This document shows, one piece after another, positions 54,629 to 63,573 of a DNA stretch of 64,000 nt. The stretch is from Limnospira platensis (GTDB lineage: Bacteria; Cyanobacteriota; Cyanobacteriia; Cyanobacteriales; Microcoleaceae). The translations under genes were made by a program, and so were the position numbers. The notes below the pieces were generated by a model that ran no database searches, had not been told where the DNA came from, and saw nothing but the letters and a program-made list of their open reading frames with translations. The stretch's first letter is position 1; the number at the start of each line of letters is the position of its first letter. The stretch lies in NCBI RefSeq assembly GCF_046480435.1, contig NZ_PKGC01000003.1. One strand, given 5' to 3'.

Positions 54629-55642
54629 ATGGAAACTTTGCAATATTTACTCCCTCAAGTCTGGTTTGGAATTTTGGCTTTATTCCTGTTTTTGTATGTG
54701 ATGCTAGATGGCTTTGATTTGGGGGTGGGAATTTTGTCTATCACTTCCTCCAGCGAAAAACGCCGCAGCATCCTGATGACCAGTCTTAGTAATATTTGGG
54801 ATGCTAATGAAACCTGGTTAGTGTTGATGGGGGGTAGTCTATTTGGCGCGTTTCCCCTGGCTTATAGCACTATTCTTAGCGCCCTATATGTGCCGATTTT
54901 TGTGATGATTTTTGGCTTAATTTTTAGGGCGGTAGCTTTTGAATTTCGCGAACAAGCTACTAATAAGTTATTCTGGAATTTTGCCTTTGGGGCGGGTAGT
55001 TTTCTGGCGGCTTTGGGTCAAGGTTTCGCCCTCGGTGGGGTTCTGGAAGGGATTAAGGTTGATGCTAACGGTCATTTTATTGGCACTACTTGGGATTGGT
55101 TACGTTTCCCAACTATAGTAGTAGCATTAACTTTGATTCAAGGATATGTTTTGATTGGGTCTACCTATCTAATTTGGAAGACTGAAGGCGAGTTACAAAA
55201 AACTCACTATCAAACTGCTAAACTTGCGGCTATTACTACTTTAATCGGCGCGATTATAATCACTGTGGTAACGCCGATTTTTTATGAATCAGCCCGCGAT
55301 CGCTTATTTTCTCAACCCCTAGTTTATATCTTTTCCCTAATCCCGATTTTGGGAATAGCCTTAATTGGGTTATTACTCAGAAGTCTAACTCGTCAGGAAG
55401 AAAGAACCCCATTTATCTGGACAATTTTAATTTTTGTCCTCACTTTTTTGGGATTAGCAATGGTCGTTTTTCCCTATATTATCCCCCCGACAATTACCAT
55501 TTATCAAGCGGCGGCTGACCCCAGTTCAATGGTGGTTATGATTATTTTTGTCGGTGCTTTAATTCCGGTGATGTTGTTTTACAACATTTATCAATACTTT
55601 GTCTTTCGTGGGAAAGTTACCGAGGCGGCTTATGAGGAATAG
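54629..55642 (+). CDS. cydB: cytochrome bd oxidase subunit II
   Basis: This 337-residue membrane protein has LDGFDLGVGILSITSSSEKR near residue 30, IWDANETWLVLMGGSLFGAF, and eight hydrophobic helices, all CydB features. It stabilises the haem pair with CydA. AGAAGA before ATG 54629 acts as a ribosome site. The two genes form an operon; no cydX-like small gene is visible directly after it. Confidence 0.93.
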   Translation: METLQYLLPQVWFGILALFLFLYVMLDGFDLGVGILSITSSSEKRRSILMTSLSNIWDANETWLVLMGGSLFGAFPLAYSTILSALYVPIFVMIFGLIFRAVAFEFREQATNKLFWNFAFGAGSFLAALGQGFALGGVLEGIKVDANGHFIGTTWDWLRFPTIVVALTLIQGYVLIGSTYLIWKTEGELQKTHYQTAKLAAITTLIGAIIITVVTPIFYESARDRLFSQPLVYIFSLIPILGIALIGLLLRSLTRQEERTPFIWTILIFVLTFLGLAMVVFPYIIPPTITIYQAAADPSSMVVMIIFVGALIPVMLFYNIYQYFVFRGKVTEAAYEE

Positions 55643-55751
55643 TCCCTAATAGTTAGGGAGTGTCTCACTCCCTAGATAAAATCACTATAATTATACCAGA
55701 TACCCCGACCAACCGTTATAATAACCATCAAATCCTATTAATTTGTTAATT

Positions 55752-56678
55752 ATGCGAAAATTCATCAAGTCCCTGTTGGTAACTACTTTGGGAAAATTAG
55801 TTACCACGGGTCTAATTACTGCGTTGGTGGTTATTTATGCTTCCCACCAGGTGACACATTTACACGCGGCGGAGTCTAAACACTTTCTCTGGTCTGTAGA
55901 AACTCCCCAAAATCAAGTTTATTTTTTGGGTTCTATTCATGTTTTGAGTGCAGATGATTATCCTTTACCCCAAGTAATGACTGATGCTTTTAATCAAGCT
56001 GATAATGTGGTATTTGAACTGAATATCAATGACCTGGAAAGTCTGGAAAGCCAAGATATTATGCTAGAAATAGCTACGCCGCCAGATGGTAAAACCTTGC
56101 TAGATTTAATCAGTGATGAAACTTATCATCTGGTTCAAAAAACCCTGGAAAAGTTGCAATATCCTATCCAAATATTTGCGAATTTTAAGCCGTGGTTTGT
56201 GTCGATGTCTTTGATGTCATTACAACTGCAAAATCTGGGTTTTGACCCGCTTTATGGTGTGGATAGATACTTTTTTGAGCAAGCGATCGCCCAAGACAAA
56301 ACCATCATGAGTTTAGAAACCATGAGCGACCAACTCAAGATATTTGATAGCCTGTCCTGGGAACAACAGGATGAGATGCTCAGACAAACCCTCAAAGAAA
56401 TTGACACCTTAGAAAACTCATTTCAACAAATGCTACAGGCTTGGAAGTCGGGAGACAAACAGACTTTAGAAAATTTGATAATTACTGGCTTTAAAGATTA
56501 TCCAGAATTGGGAAATCGCCTTTTTCGCGATCGCCACATTAAATGGATGACCGAAATACAGAAGTTTTTAGAAGATGATAAAAACTATTTGGTCGTCGTT
56601 GGTGCTGGTCATTTAGTGGGAGAAGATAGTATCATCCAAATGTTGCGCGACCAAGGTTATTCAGTCCAACAACAATAA
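55752..56678 (+). CDS. TraB/GumN family protein
   Basis: This protein of about 308 residues starts at ATG 55752; a TTG three codons earlier is possible. A signal or membrane helix covers residues 12-32 (GKLVTTGLITALVVIYASHQ). The core matches TraB/GumN: LWSVETPQNQVYFLGSIHVL, a conserved GSIH motif, ADNVVFELN, and a C-terminal VVVGAGHLVGEDSI. The fold is related to a metal-dependent hydrolase and is exported; the substrate is unknown. Confidence 0.82.
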   Translation: MRKFIKSLLVTTLGKLVTTGLITALVVIYASHQVTHLHAAESKHFLWSVETPQNQVYFLGSIHVLSADDYPLPQVMTDAFNQADNVVFELNINDLESLESQDIMLEIATPPDGKTLLDLISDETYHLVQKTLEKLQYPIQIFANFKPWFVSMSLMSLQLQNLGFDPLYGVDRYFFEQAIAQDKTIMSLETMSDQLKIFDSLSWEQQDEMLRQTLKEIDTLENSFQQMLQAWKSGDKQTLENLIITGFKDYPELGNRLFRDRHIKWMTEIQKFLEDDKNYLVVVGAGHLVGEDSIIQMLRDQGYSVQQQ

Positions 56679-56701
56679 CCACAGCTCAGGAAATAAAAAA
56701 A

Positions 56702-56718
56702 GCGGGTAATTAACCCGC
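56702..56718 (-). terminator. terminator hairpin with A/T-runs
   Basis: GCGGGT (56702-56707) pairs with ACCCGC (56713-56718). Read leftward it is followed by a run of seven T residues, ending transcription coming from the amidase gene; read rightward it follows the TraB-like gene. Confidence 0.65.
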
Positions 56719-56731
56719 CCAATTAACTATT

Positions 56732-56883
56732 ATAGCGGTTCGGTGGATTGGTGAGGTACTTTTCAAAGCCCCCTTCGACAAGCTCAGGACAAGCCTCTCC
56801 CGTATGGGAGAGGGGTTTGGGGTGTAGACGCGCAGCGGCTTCTCTTTGAGCGGGCTGTACCTTATGGATATGAGAAACGCTAT
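56732..56883. mobile_element. MITE-like 152-bp element
   Basis: The ends are ATAGCGGTT (left) and AAACGCTAT (right), terminal inverted repeats matching at eight of nine positions. The 7-mer AACTATT flanks both ends directly (56725-56731 and 56884-56890), like a target-site duplication. It contains an 8-bp hairpin CCTCTCCC/GGGAGAGG near 56800 and no gene. It would need a transposase elsewhere. Confidence 0.55.
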
Positions 56884-56910
56884 AACTATTGAGAGTCAAT
56901 CAAACCCCAA

Positions 56911-57777
56911 TTATCCTTGAGAACCCGGAACCCGACAACCAATGATAATTTCCTGGGTTCTGGGGTAGTTATTGAGAAGTTGATAAAAAAGCTGTGAATT
57001 AAAACTTCTGGGGTCAGATCTATGACCAGATCTATCAACAGCTTGATGGGTAGTAATGCGGTCATTAGGAACCCCTGTGCGGGAAACTAACCAAGCCAAA
57101 GACTGATATTGAGCCATAGTATATCCACTGTGGCTAGACCCGTTATTCATGCCATCTACGGGCGTTTCCAGGGAAACATGATAAGCAAAATTATTGACAG
57201 AAGCGGGATATTTAGGATGAGTCCTGACGGCTTCTTCACCGCGACGACCAACAAAGACAGAATTTCCCGCGCCAAAAGCCCTTAAATCGGGAGGGACAAT
57301 ATAAACAATATCCCCATTGAGGGTAATTAAGGTATGGTAACTGGCTTGATTATCTTCGGAAGTGTGGCGAGTGCGGAAAAAATTAATGGCATTTTGACTG
57401 GTGGTAACAGTTTCGTGGAGGACAATAATTGGCTGATTATTGTTCAGTTGACCATTGATATCATAGACAAACCGCTGGCCGTAGTTAGTCTGATTGGCGA
57501 TCGCCTGATATTCTTGAGGAGTATGACCAGAGTAATTTTGAGTTAAGGGACGACGAAACCGCGTCAAAGGTGCTGGCTGTTCAATAGGGGGACCCACCTG
57601 GGTAGAAGCCACAGCTACATTAGTAGTAGGTCTAACCCCACAGGTAGGCTGCAATTCTAAATTAACATTAGCCACTTCCTCGGCTACCACCAGTCCCCCA
57701 GTAGACAAAACCATAGGAACCGCCAAAGCCACCACAAACATGATCAACAGCAAAACCGGGGTAAATTTTAACTTCAT
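56911..57777 (-). CDS. N-acetylmuramoyl-L-alanine amidase
   Basis: This 288-residue protein has a signal peptide or anchor at residues 5-25 (FTPVLLLIMFVVALAVPMVL), and the amidase_2 domain includes IIVLHETVTTSQNAINFF (zinc His), SYHTLITLNGDIVYIVPPDL and a downstream GPNDRITTHQAVDRSGHRSD-type His/Asp region. It cuts the peptide from peptidoglycan in the periplasm. ATG 57777. It stands alone and ends near the MITE-like element. Confidence 0.85.
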   Translation of the reverse strand: MKLKFTPVLLLIMFVVALAVPMVLSTGGLVVAEEVANVNLELQPTCGVRPTTNVAVASTQVGPPIEQPAPLTRFRRPLTQNYSGHTPQEYQAIANQTNYGQRFVYDINGQLNNNQPIIVLHETVTTSQNAINFFRTRHTSEDNQASYHTLITLNGDIVYIVPPDLRAFGAGNSVFVGRRGEEAVRTHPKYPASVNNFAYHVSLETPVDGMNNGSSHSGYTMAQYQSLAWLVSRTGVPNDRITTHQAVDRSGHRSDPRSFNSQLFYQLLNNYPRTQEIIIGCRVPGSQG

Positions 57778-57963
57778 CTAAACAACCGCAAACCATGAAT
57801 AAGGGAATTTTCAACAGTTTAATCCAAATATTCAGGATAAGCGATCGAGATCTTAAAGTTTGCCTAAAGGCTGAACCGGAAACTCCCAACAGTTCCCTAC
57901 AATAGAAGCCAAGGCTACAGTATCGACATCGACTCAGCCTGAACTCAACGGAGAATTTAACTT

Positions 57964-59037
57964 ATGGTACAGACAGCAAGCGGTCAAATGCAGCCAGATC
58001 CCCTAGGTTTAGATAGAGGATACTACTTAGATCGCGACTGTACAACCCTATCGCGGCACGTTTTACAGCAACTCCAAAGTTTCGGTCCAGATGCTCAAGA
58101 TATTAGCGCCCTGATGAACCGCATTGGACTAGCGGGGAAACTGATCGCCCGTCGTCTGTCAAGGGCGGGGTTGGTAGAAGGAACCCTAGGATTTACGGGA
58201 GAAGTGAATATCCAGGGGGAAGAAGTGAAACAAATGGATTTTTTCTCGAATGCAGTTTTTATCTCGACCTTCAAACAAAGCGGCTTAGTGTGTCGCCTAG
58301 CTTCCGAAGAAATGGATAAACCCTACTACATCCCGGAAAACTGCCCCATCGGACGCTATACTCTGCTTTATGACCCCCTAGATGGTTCCTCTAACCTGGA
58401 TGTTAATATGAATGTGGGTTCCATCTTCGCGATCCGTCAACAGGAAGGTTACGACGAAGAAGGAGAAGCCCTAGACTTATTGCAAGACGGTCATAAACAA
58501 ATCGCTGCTGGATACATCCTATATGGTCCTAGCACGCTCCTGGTTTACTCAATTGGTACGGGGGTTCATTCATTCACTTTAGACCCCAGTCTGGGGGAAT
58601 TTATCCTGGCTGAGGAAAACATCAAAGTTCCCGAACATGGTCCGGTCTACAGTGTTAACGAAGGTAATTTTTGGCAGTGGGAGGAATGCTACCGAGACTA
58701 TATCCGTTATGTTCACCGCCATGATGGCTACACAGCCCGCTATAGTGGGGCTTTGGTGGGAGATATTCACCGCATCCTCTGTCAGGGAGGAGTATTCCTA
58801 TACCCGGGAACAGTGAAAAACCCTGATGGTAAATTGCGCCTATTATATGAGTCGGCACCAATGGCCTTTTTAATGGAACAGGCGGGGGGTCGCGCTAGTA
58901 CGGGTAGTCAGGATATCTTAAATGTGGTTCCCGAAAAACTCCATCAACGCACGCCTCTGATTATTGGTAGTAAAGAGGATGTAGGTTTAGTGGAGTCATT
59001 TATAAGCGATCGCAAACGTCGCGAAACCGAAACTTAG
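57964..59037 (+). CDS. fbp: class I fructose-1,6-bisphosphatase
   Basis: The protein is 357 residues, the normal length for the plant/cyanobacterial class I enzyme. TLLYDPLDGSSNLDVNMNVG is the metal and phosphate site (about residue 135), and GFTGEVNIQGEEVKQMDFFS is the lid region. It releases phosphate from fructose 1,6-bisphosphate in the Calvin cycle and gluconeogenesis. ATG 57964 with no clear ribosome site. zwf and opcA follow, an arrangement known in other cyanobacteria. Confidence 0.93.
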   Translation: MVQTASGQMQPDPLGLDRGYYLDRDCTTLSRHVLQQLQSFGPDAQDISALMNRIGLAGKLIARRLSRAGLVEGTLGFTGEVNIQGEEVKQMDFFSNAVFISTFKQSGLVCRLASEEMDKPYYIPENCPIGRYTLLYDPLDGSSNLDVNMNVGSIFAIRQQEGYDEEGEALDLLQDGHKQIAAGYILYGPSTLLVYSIGTGVHSFTLDPSLGEFILAEENIKVPEHGPVYSVNEGNFWQWEECYRDYIRYVHRHDGYTARYSGALVGDIHRILCQGGVFLYPGTVKNPDGKLRLLYESAPMAFLMEQAGGRASTGSQDILNVVPEKLHQRTPLIIGSKEDVGLVESFISDRKRRETET

Positions 59038-59104
59038 ATCAATCATAAAATCCGGCAACAAAATCCGGCAACCTCTGTTAACTTAATTATTCACGACAGC
59101 CTAG

Positions 59105-60634
59105 ATGGTTACACTCTCAGAAAATCCCCTCCGCGTTGGTCTACAACAAGACCGCATTCCCGAACCCCAAATTTTAGTAATTTTCGGGGCTTCCGGCGAT
59201 TTAACCCAGCGTAAGCTAGTTCCCGCCATTTATCAAATGCACCTCGAACGTAAGTTACCCCCAGAATTAACCATTGTTGGGGTAGCGCGCCGAGACTGGA
59301 GCGATGACTATTTTCGCGAGCATCTTCGACAGGGTATTGAAGAATTTGGCGGCGGGCTACAATCGGAAAAAATATGGCATAACTTCGCCCAAGGCTTATA
59401 CTACTGTTCCGGTAATATGGACGAACAGGAAAGCTACCAAAAGCTAAAATCCCTTTTGGCGGAATTAGACGCGAAACGCCTAACCCGTGGAAATCGGGTG
59501 TTTTATCTATCGGTGGCTCCTAGGTTTTTTGGAGAAGCAGCCCAACAACTGGGACAAGCCGGAATGTTGGAAGACCCCAAAAAGCAACGCCTAGTTATTG
59601 AAAAGCCTTTTGGTCGTGACCTGGGTTCGGCGCAAGTCCTTAACCGGGTGGTGCGTAATGTCTGCACTGAGGAGCAAGTCTACCGTATTGACCACTACCT
59701 CGGTAAGGAAACAGTACAGAATTTGATGGTGTTTCGGTTCGCTAACGCTATTTTTGAACCGTTGTGGAATCGTCAGTTTGTTGATCATGTACAAATAACG
59801 GTAGCGGAAACTGTAGGCTTGGAAGGACGAGCGGGATATTATGAAACGGCTGGGGCGCTGCGGGATATGGTACAAAACCATTTGATGCAGTTATTCTCGC
59901 TCACGGCTATGGAACCCCCTAACTCTTTGGATGCTGATAGTATCCGCACGGAAAAGGTTAAGGTGGTACAAGCTACCCGTCTGGCTGATTTTAATAACCT
60001 AGAAGCGGCAGCAGTCCGAGGACAATATATCAAGGGATGGATGAATGGTCAGCAGGTTCCGGGCTATCGTGACGAAGATGGCGCATCACCAGAGTCTACT
60101 ACGCCTACCTATGCGGCTTTGAAACTTAGTGTTGATAATTGGCGCTGGAAGGGTGTACCTTTTTACCTGCGTACTGGTAAGCGAATGCCTAAGAAGGTTA
60201 CGGAAATCGCGATTCAGTTTAAGGAAGTGCCTTTTTTAATGTTCCAATCTGCTGCTAAACAGGCTAATCCTAATGTGTTGGCGCTGCGAATTCAGCCGAA
60301 TGAAGGGATTTCGATGCGCTTTGAGGTGAAAACTCCGGGAAATTCCCTCAGAACTCGCTCGGTGGATATGGATTTCCGCTATGATACGGCTTTTGGTAAG
60401 CCTAGCACTGATGCTTATGCTAGGTTATTGATTGATTGTATGCTGGGAGACCAAACTCTATTTACGCGAGGGGATGAGGTGGAAGCGTCCTGGCGGGTTC
60501 TGACTCCGATATTGGAAGCCTGGGATGCTCCGGCTGCGCCAGATAGTATCCCTTTTTATGAGGCGGGAACCTGGGAACCTGTGGAGGCGGAACTATTGCT
60601 TAACCGGGATGGTCGCCGTTGGCGTAGGCTTTGA
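59105..60634 (+). CDS. zwf: glucose-6-phosphate dehydrogenase
   Basis: This 509-residue protein has FGASGDLTQRKLVPAIYQMH for NADP binding and YRIDHYLGKETVQNLMVFRF for the catalytic His. It makes 6-phosphogluconolactone and NADPH, the first step of the oxidative pentose phosphate pathway. It lies 67 bases after fbp and 57 bases before the chosen opcA start, so the three genes form a probable operon. Confidence 0.95.
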   Translation: MVTLSENPLRVGLQQDRIPEPQILVIFGASGDLTQRKLVPAIYQMHLERKLPPELTIVGVARRDWSDDYFREHLRQGIEEFGGGLQSEKIWHNFAQGLYYCSGNMDEQESYQKLKSLLAELDAKRLTRGNRVFYLSVAPRFFGEAAQQLGQAGMLEDPKKQRLVIEKPFGRDLGSAQVLNRVVRNVCTEEQVYRIDHYLGKETVQNLMVFRFANAIFEPLWNRQFVDHVQITVAETVGLEGRAGYYETAGALRDMVQNHLMQLFSLTAMEPPNSLDADSIRTEKVKVVQATRLADFNNLEAAAVRGQYIKGWMNGQQVPGYRDEDGASPESTTPTYAALKLSVDNWRWKGVPFYLRTGKRMPKKVTEIAIQFKEVPFLMFQSAAKQANPNVLALRIQPNEGISMRFEVKTPGNSLRTRSVDMDFRYDTAFGKPSTDAYARLLIDCMLGDQTLFTRGDEVEASWRVLTPILEAWDAPAAPDSIPFYEAGTWEPVEAELLLNRDGRRWRRL

Positions 60635-60691
60635 TATTTGGGTCTGTCTATAACTTTTGTTCGCGTTCAATCAATAGCTACTGAGTTAAGT

Positions 60692-62023
60692 ATGAATACA
60701 CCACTTGTTGCACTCCAAAAACCAAAGGATATTTCTCTGAGCGAAATTGAGGCAGAACTTGATAGCATCTGGCTTAGTCAAAGTTCCGGTCAGGGTAAAA
60801 CGGCGGCGATCGCTACTAGGGCTGCTACTTTTAGTATGGTAATCTATGAACCCGAAGAGTTTCAGCAAGTCCTGGGGGGTTTGAGCTTTTATAAAGGGGC
60901 GATCGATGGTATTCATGGTACACAGACCCGTGATGCTGTTCGTGATGCTCAAAAGGCTTATCAATTGCCGATTACCGGGCGGGTAGATTCGGATACCCTG
61001 GAACACCTACGGGCTGAGTTTGCTAAACTTACCCCAGAACAGAGAAAGATTAGAAATATTGATGCTCGCGGATTTAGCATCAGCGAAACTATTGCTAACC
61101 AAAATCCCTGCCGCATTATCACCCTGTGTCCTACTTTGGGAGAAGATACCGGAGTTACTGCCCAGGTTTCTGCCTATTGTCCCATAAAAAACAATAAGGA
61201 AGAGGGTTTGATCTGTTGTGAATATGTCACCCTCCGAGGTACTAAGGCGGCTTTGGAAAGGGTGGGCCATGTGGTAACATCCCTATTGATTCCGGATTTG
61301 CCTAAGTTTGTCTGGTGGAAGGCTACCCCTAACCCGGAACAAGAATTGTTTAAGCATTTGTCCTGTTGCAGTAATTGTGTGATTGTCGATTCCTGTTATT
61401 TCAGCGACCCGGAATCGGAATTACTCAAAATGCAGGAACTTATTGATCAAGAAACCTACATTGCTGATTTGAATTGGCATCGGCTCTCGCCTTGGCAGGA
61501 GTTGGCGGCTGCTACTTTTGACCCCCCAGAACGTCGGATGTCTCTTGGGGATATTGACCATATTACTCTCGACTATGAAAAGGGTAATGCGGCTCAGGCT
61601 TTGATGTTCTTGGGTTGGTTTGCTAGTCGTTTGCAGTGGGAACCAGTGGAGTTTACTGAGTCGGGGGGAGACTATGACCTCAAGCACGTTAAGTTCCGTG
61701 GTCCTGATAATCAGGAGATTATTGGGGAACTGGCTGCTATTCCTATGGCAGATACTGGGGAAATTCCGGGAGATTTGGTGGGTCTGCGCCTGACTTCTAC
61801 TAATCCTCGCGCTAATTGCTGCACTATTCTCTGTTCGGAAACTACTGGCTGTATGCGTATGGAGGCGGGAGGTACTGCCCAATCCTGTCAGACTGAACAA
61901 GTGACTTCGGTTACAGACCAAAAGGCAGAATATCTGATGGCGCAACAGCTACAACGCTGGGGCCGAGATGTTTTGTATGAGGAAAGTCTGGCGGCGGTAT
62001 CTGCAATTCTCAATCTGCGCTAG
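60692..62023 (+). CDS. opcA: G6PDH assembly protein OpcA
   Basis: The protein is 443 residues from ATG 60692; a TTG at 60638 would also be in frame. OpcA activates G6PDH in a redox-dependent manner in cyanobacteria. Residues 55-110 carry a peptidoglycan-binding-type repeat (YKGAIDGIHGTQTRDAVRDA, LPITGRVDSDTLEHL) embedded in the N-terminal half. The rest matches OpcA: VWWKATPNPEQELFKHLSCC, a Cys-rich stretch, and a C-terminal domain with CCTILCSETTGCMRMEAGG. It closes the fbp-zwf-opcA unit. Confidence 0.9.
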   Translation: MNTPLVALQKPKDISLSEIEAELDSIWLSQSSGQGKTAAIATRAATFSMVIYEPEEFQQVLGGLSFYKGAIDGIHGTQTRDAVRDAQKAYQLPITGRVDSDTLEHLRAEFAKLTPEQRKIRNIDARGFSISETIANQNPCRIITLCPTLGEDTGVTAQVSAYCPIKNNKEEGLICCEYVTLRGTKAALERVGHVVTSLLIPDLPKFVWWKATPNPEQELFKHLSCCSNCVIVDSCYFSDPESELLKMQELIDQETYIADLNWHRLSPWQELAAATFDPPERRMSLGDIDHITLDYEKGNAAQALMFLGWFASRLQWEPVEFTESGGDYDLKHVKFRGPDNQEIIGELAAIPMADTGEIPGDLVGLRLTSTNPRANCCTILCSETTGCMRMEAGGTAQSCQTEQVTSVTDQKAEYLMAQQLQRWGRDVLYEESLAAVSAILNLR

Positions 62024-62284
62024 GGTTTTGGTATAATCAGTTACTTTAATAATTACTGGGATACTATAAAATCGGTCTGTGTTTTGGGGTTTGGTGTTGC
62101 TGGCGATCGCTTTTGTCACAAAATGGAGGCGATCGCCTCACACTTACTTTCAAAAATACCCATATTTTTAAGTATTAAAAATCCTGGTTTAATTGGAAGC
62201 CAGCCAGCCAGAGGTTGGCAAGACTACGGAAAGCATCTACAATATAGCGCGAATTTACATTGATATCATCAGAGGTGTCTGAAT

Positions 62285-63175
62285 ATGTATTCCCATAAAG
62301 ATAATTCCCCGGAAACCCCGGAAAATGAACCACTTATCCCTCAGCAAAATGTCAATAATTCCACGACTACCTCAGAAATGTCCCCGGCGCTCAAAACTGG
62401 GTCTATTGTAGCCCTAATTGCGGTGGTGATGATGGCGGTGGTTGGGTCGCTGATGGTTAGTCCTGACCCAGCTACCACAACCACAACTCAGTCGGAAGAA
62501 GAGACGACTATGGCGACCGAATCTGAGGGTAGTATGGAAGTGGTGACTACTCCCGCCGCCTCTGTGGTGGAAGAAACGGCAGAAACTACTCCAGAGGAAA
62601 CAACAGCAGCGACAACTACTGATGCACCAGAAACGGCGGCGACTCCGGCACCAGTAGAGGAGACAACGGCGACGGAGACAACAGAAACTCCTGATGCGAT
62701 CGCTTCTGAACCCCAGACCCCAGAAACTACGGAGGACCTTACTGCTGCGACTCCAGAAACTACACCAGAAACTACAGAAGTATCAGAGTCCCCGGAAACT
62801 GAAGCAGCCATGACTCCTGACCCAACTCCTACGGCTGAGATGACCACGGGAAACGAGGTAGCGGCTGCTCCTGAGACGACGGTGAATATTGAAGAATTGA
62901 ATAATATTATTTACGATAAAATTGACCGGGCTTGGACTGTGAAAGGAACCCCGGTTCCTACGGTGGTCAGTTATATGGTGACAGTGACTCCGACGGGGGC
63001 GATCGCTGAATTTGAACCTAAGTCTTCTGAGGCTTCCGAAAACGTTGATAATACCCCTCTACCTGCTCTAGTGGAATCTGATGCTATGGCGGCGGAAACT
63101 TCGGGTCAGACAGTGGTATTTGAGGTGGTATTTACAGATAGGGGGGTTTTGGAGGTGAGACCTTCTCAGCAATGA
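62285..63175 (+). CDS. Thr/Glu/Pro-rich single-pass membrane protein
   Basis: This 296-residue protein has a cytoplasmic tail of 36 residues, a single membrane helix at 37-58 (TGSIVALIAVVMMAVVGSLM), a low-complexity region of Thr/Glu/Ala/Pro (about 60-200) and a C-terminal domain of 95 residues (NIEELNNIIYDKIDRAWTVK; VVFEVVFTDRGVLEVRP). The layout resembles TonB/TolA-type proteins: anchor, extended linker, small C-terminal domain. No family is certain. The linker also produces long antisense frames that are not genes. Confidence 0.75.
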   Translation: MYSHKDNSPETPENEPLIPQQNVNNSTTTSEMSPALKTGSIVALIAVVMMAVVGSLMVSPDPATTTTTQSEEETTMATESEGSMEVVTTPAASVVEETAETTPEETTAATTTDAPETAATPAPVEETTATETTETPDAIASEPQTPETTEDLTAATPETTPETTEVSESPETEAAMTPDPTPTAEMTTGNEVAAAPETTVNIEELNNIIYDKIDRAWTVKGTPVPTVVSYMVTVTPTGAIAEFEPKSSEASENVDNTPLPALVESDAMAAETSGQTVVFEVVFTDRGVLEVRPSQQ

Positions 63176-63216
63176 TAGCCTGGCTTTAGCGATCGGGTTT
63201 TGTACATAATGGGAGT

Positions 63217-63573
63217 ATGGAAATTTTTAGCAAAACCTCCCAAATGCCAGAAACCCAGCCACCCCAACCACAAACGACTTCCGATCAATCTCGGTGTGTC
63301 CTGGTTTGTCAGCATCAGTCCTGCTTGCGGAATGGTTCCCAGGAGACTCTGAAAGCCTTTGAGGATGCAGATATCCCTAATGTGAAGGTGGAGGCTAGTG
63401 GCTGTCTAGGACAGTGTAATATAGGTCCGACGGTGCGGGTAATTCCCGATGAGACTTGGTACTATCGAGTTCAACCGGAGGATGTTCAGGCGATCGCCAG
63501 CCAACATTTACAGGGAGGAAAACCTGTCCAGGAAAAACTCAATCCTAGGATACATCCTCAGTTCAATTTTTAA
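63217..63573 (+). CDS. thioredoxin-like [2Fe-2S] ferredoxin
   Basis: This 118-residue protein has a spaced Cys set: CVLVCQHQSCLRNGSQETLK and ASGCLGQCNIGPTVRV, matching the thioredoxin-like 2Fe-2S ferredoxin fold. The N-terminal 27 residues are a polar extension, so ATG 63244 (MPETQP) is a possible alternative start. It overlaps the convergent glycosyltransferase gene by 11 bases. It probably transfers electrons in the cytosol; the partner is unknown. Confidence 0.85.
   Translation: MEIFSKTSQMPETQPPQPQTTSDQSRCVLVCQHQSCLRNGSQETLKAFEDADIPNVKVEASGCLGQCNIGPTVRVIPDETWYYRVQPEDVQAIASQHLQGGKPVQEKLNPRIHPQFNF

Noticed and set aside
62488..62847. 119-codon Val/Ser-rich frame on the minus strand
   Set aside because: It is the antisense shadow of the Thr/Glu/Ala-rich linker of the 62285 gene.
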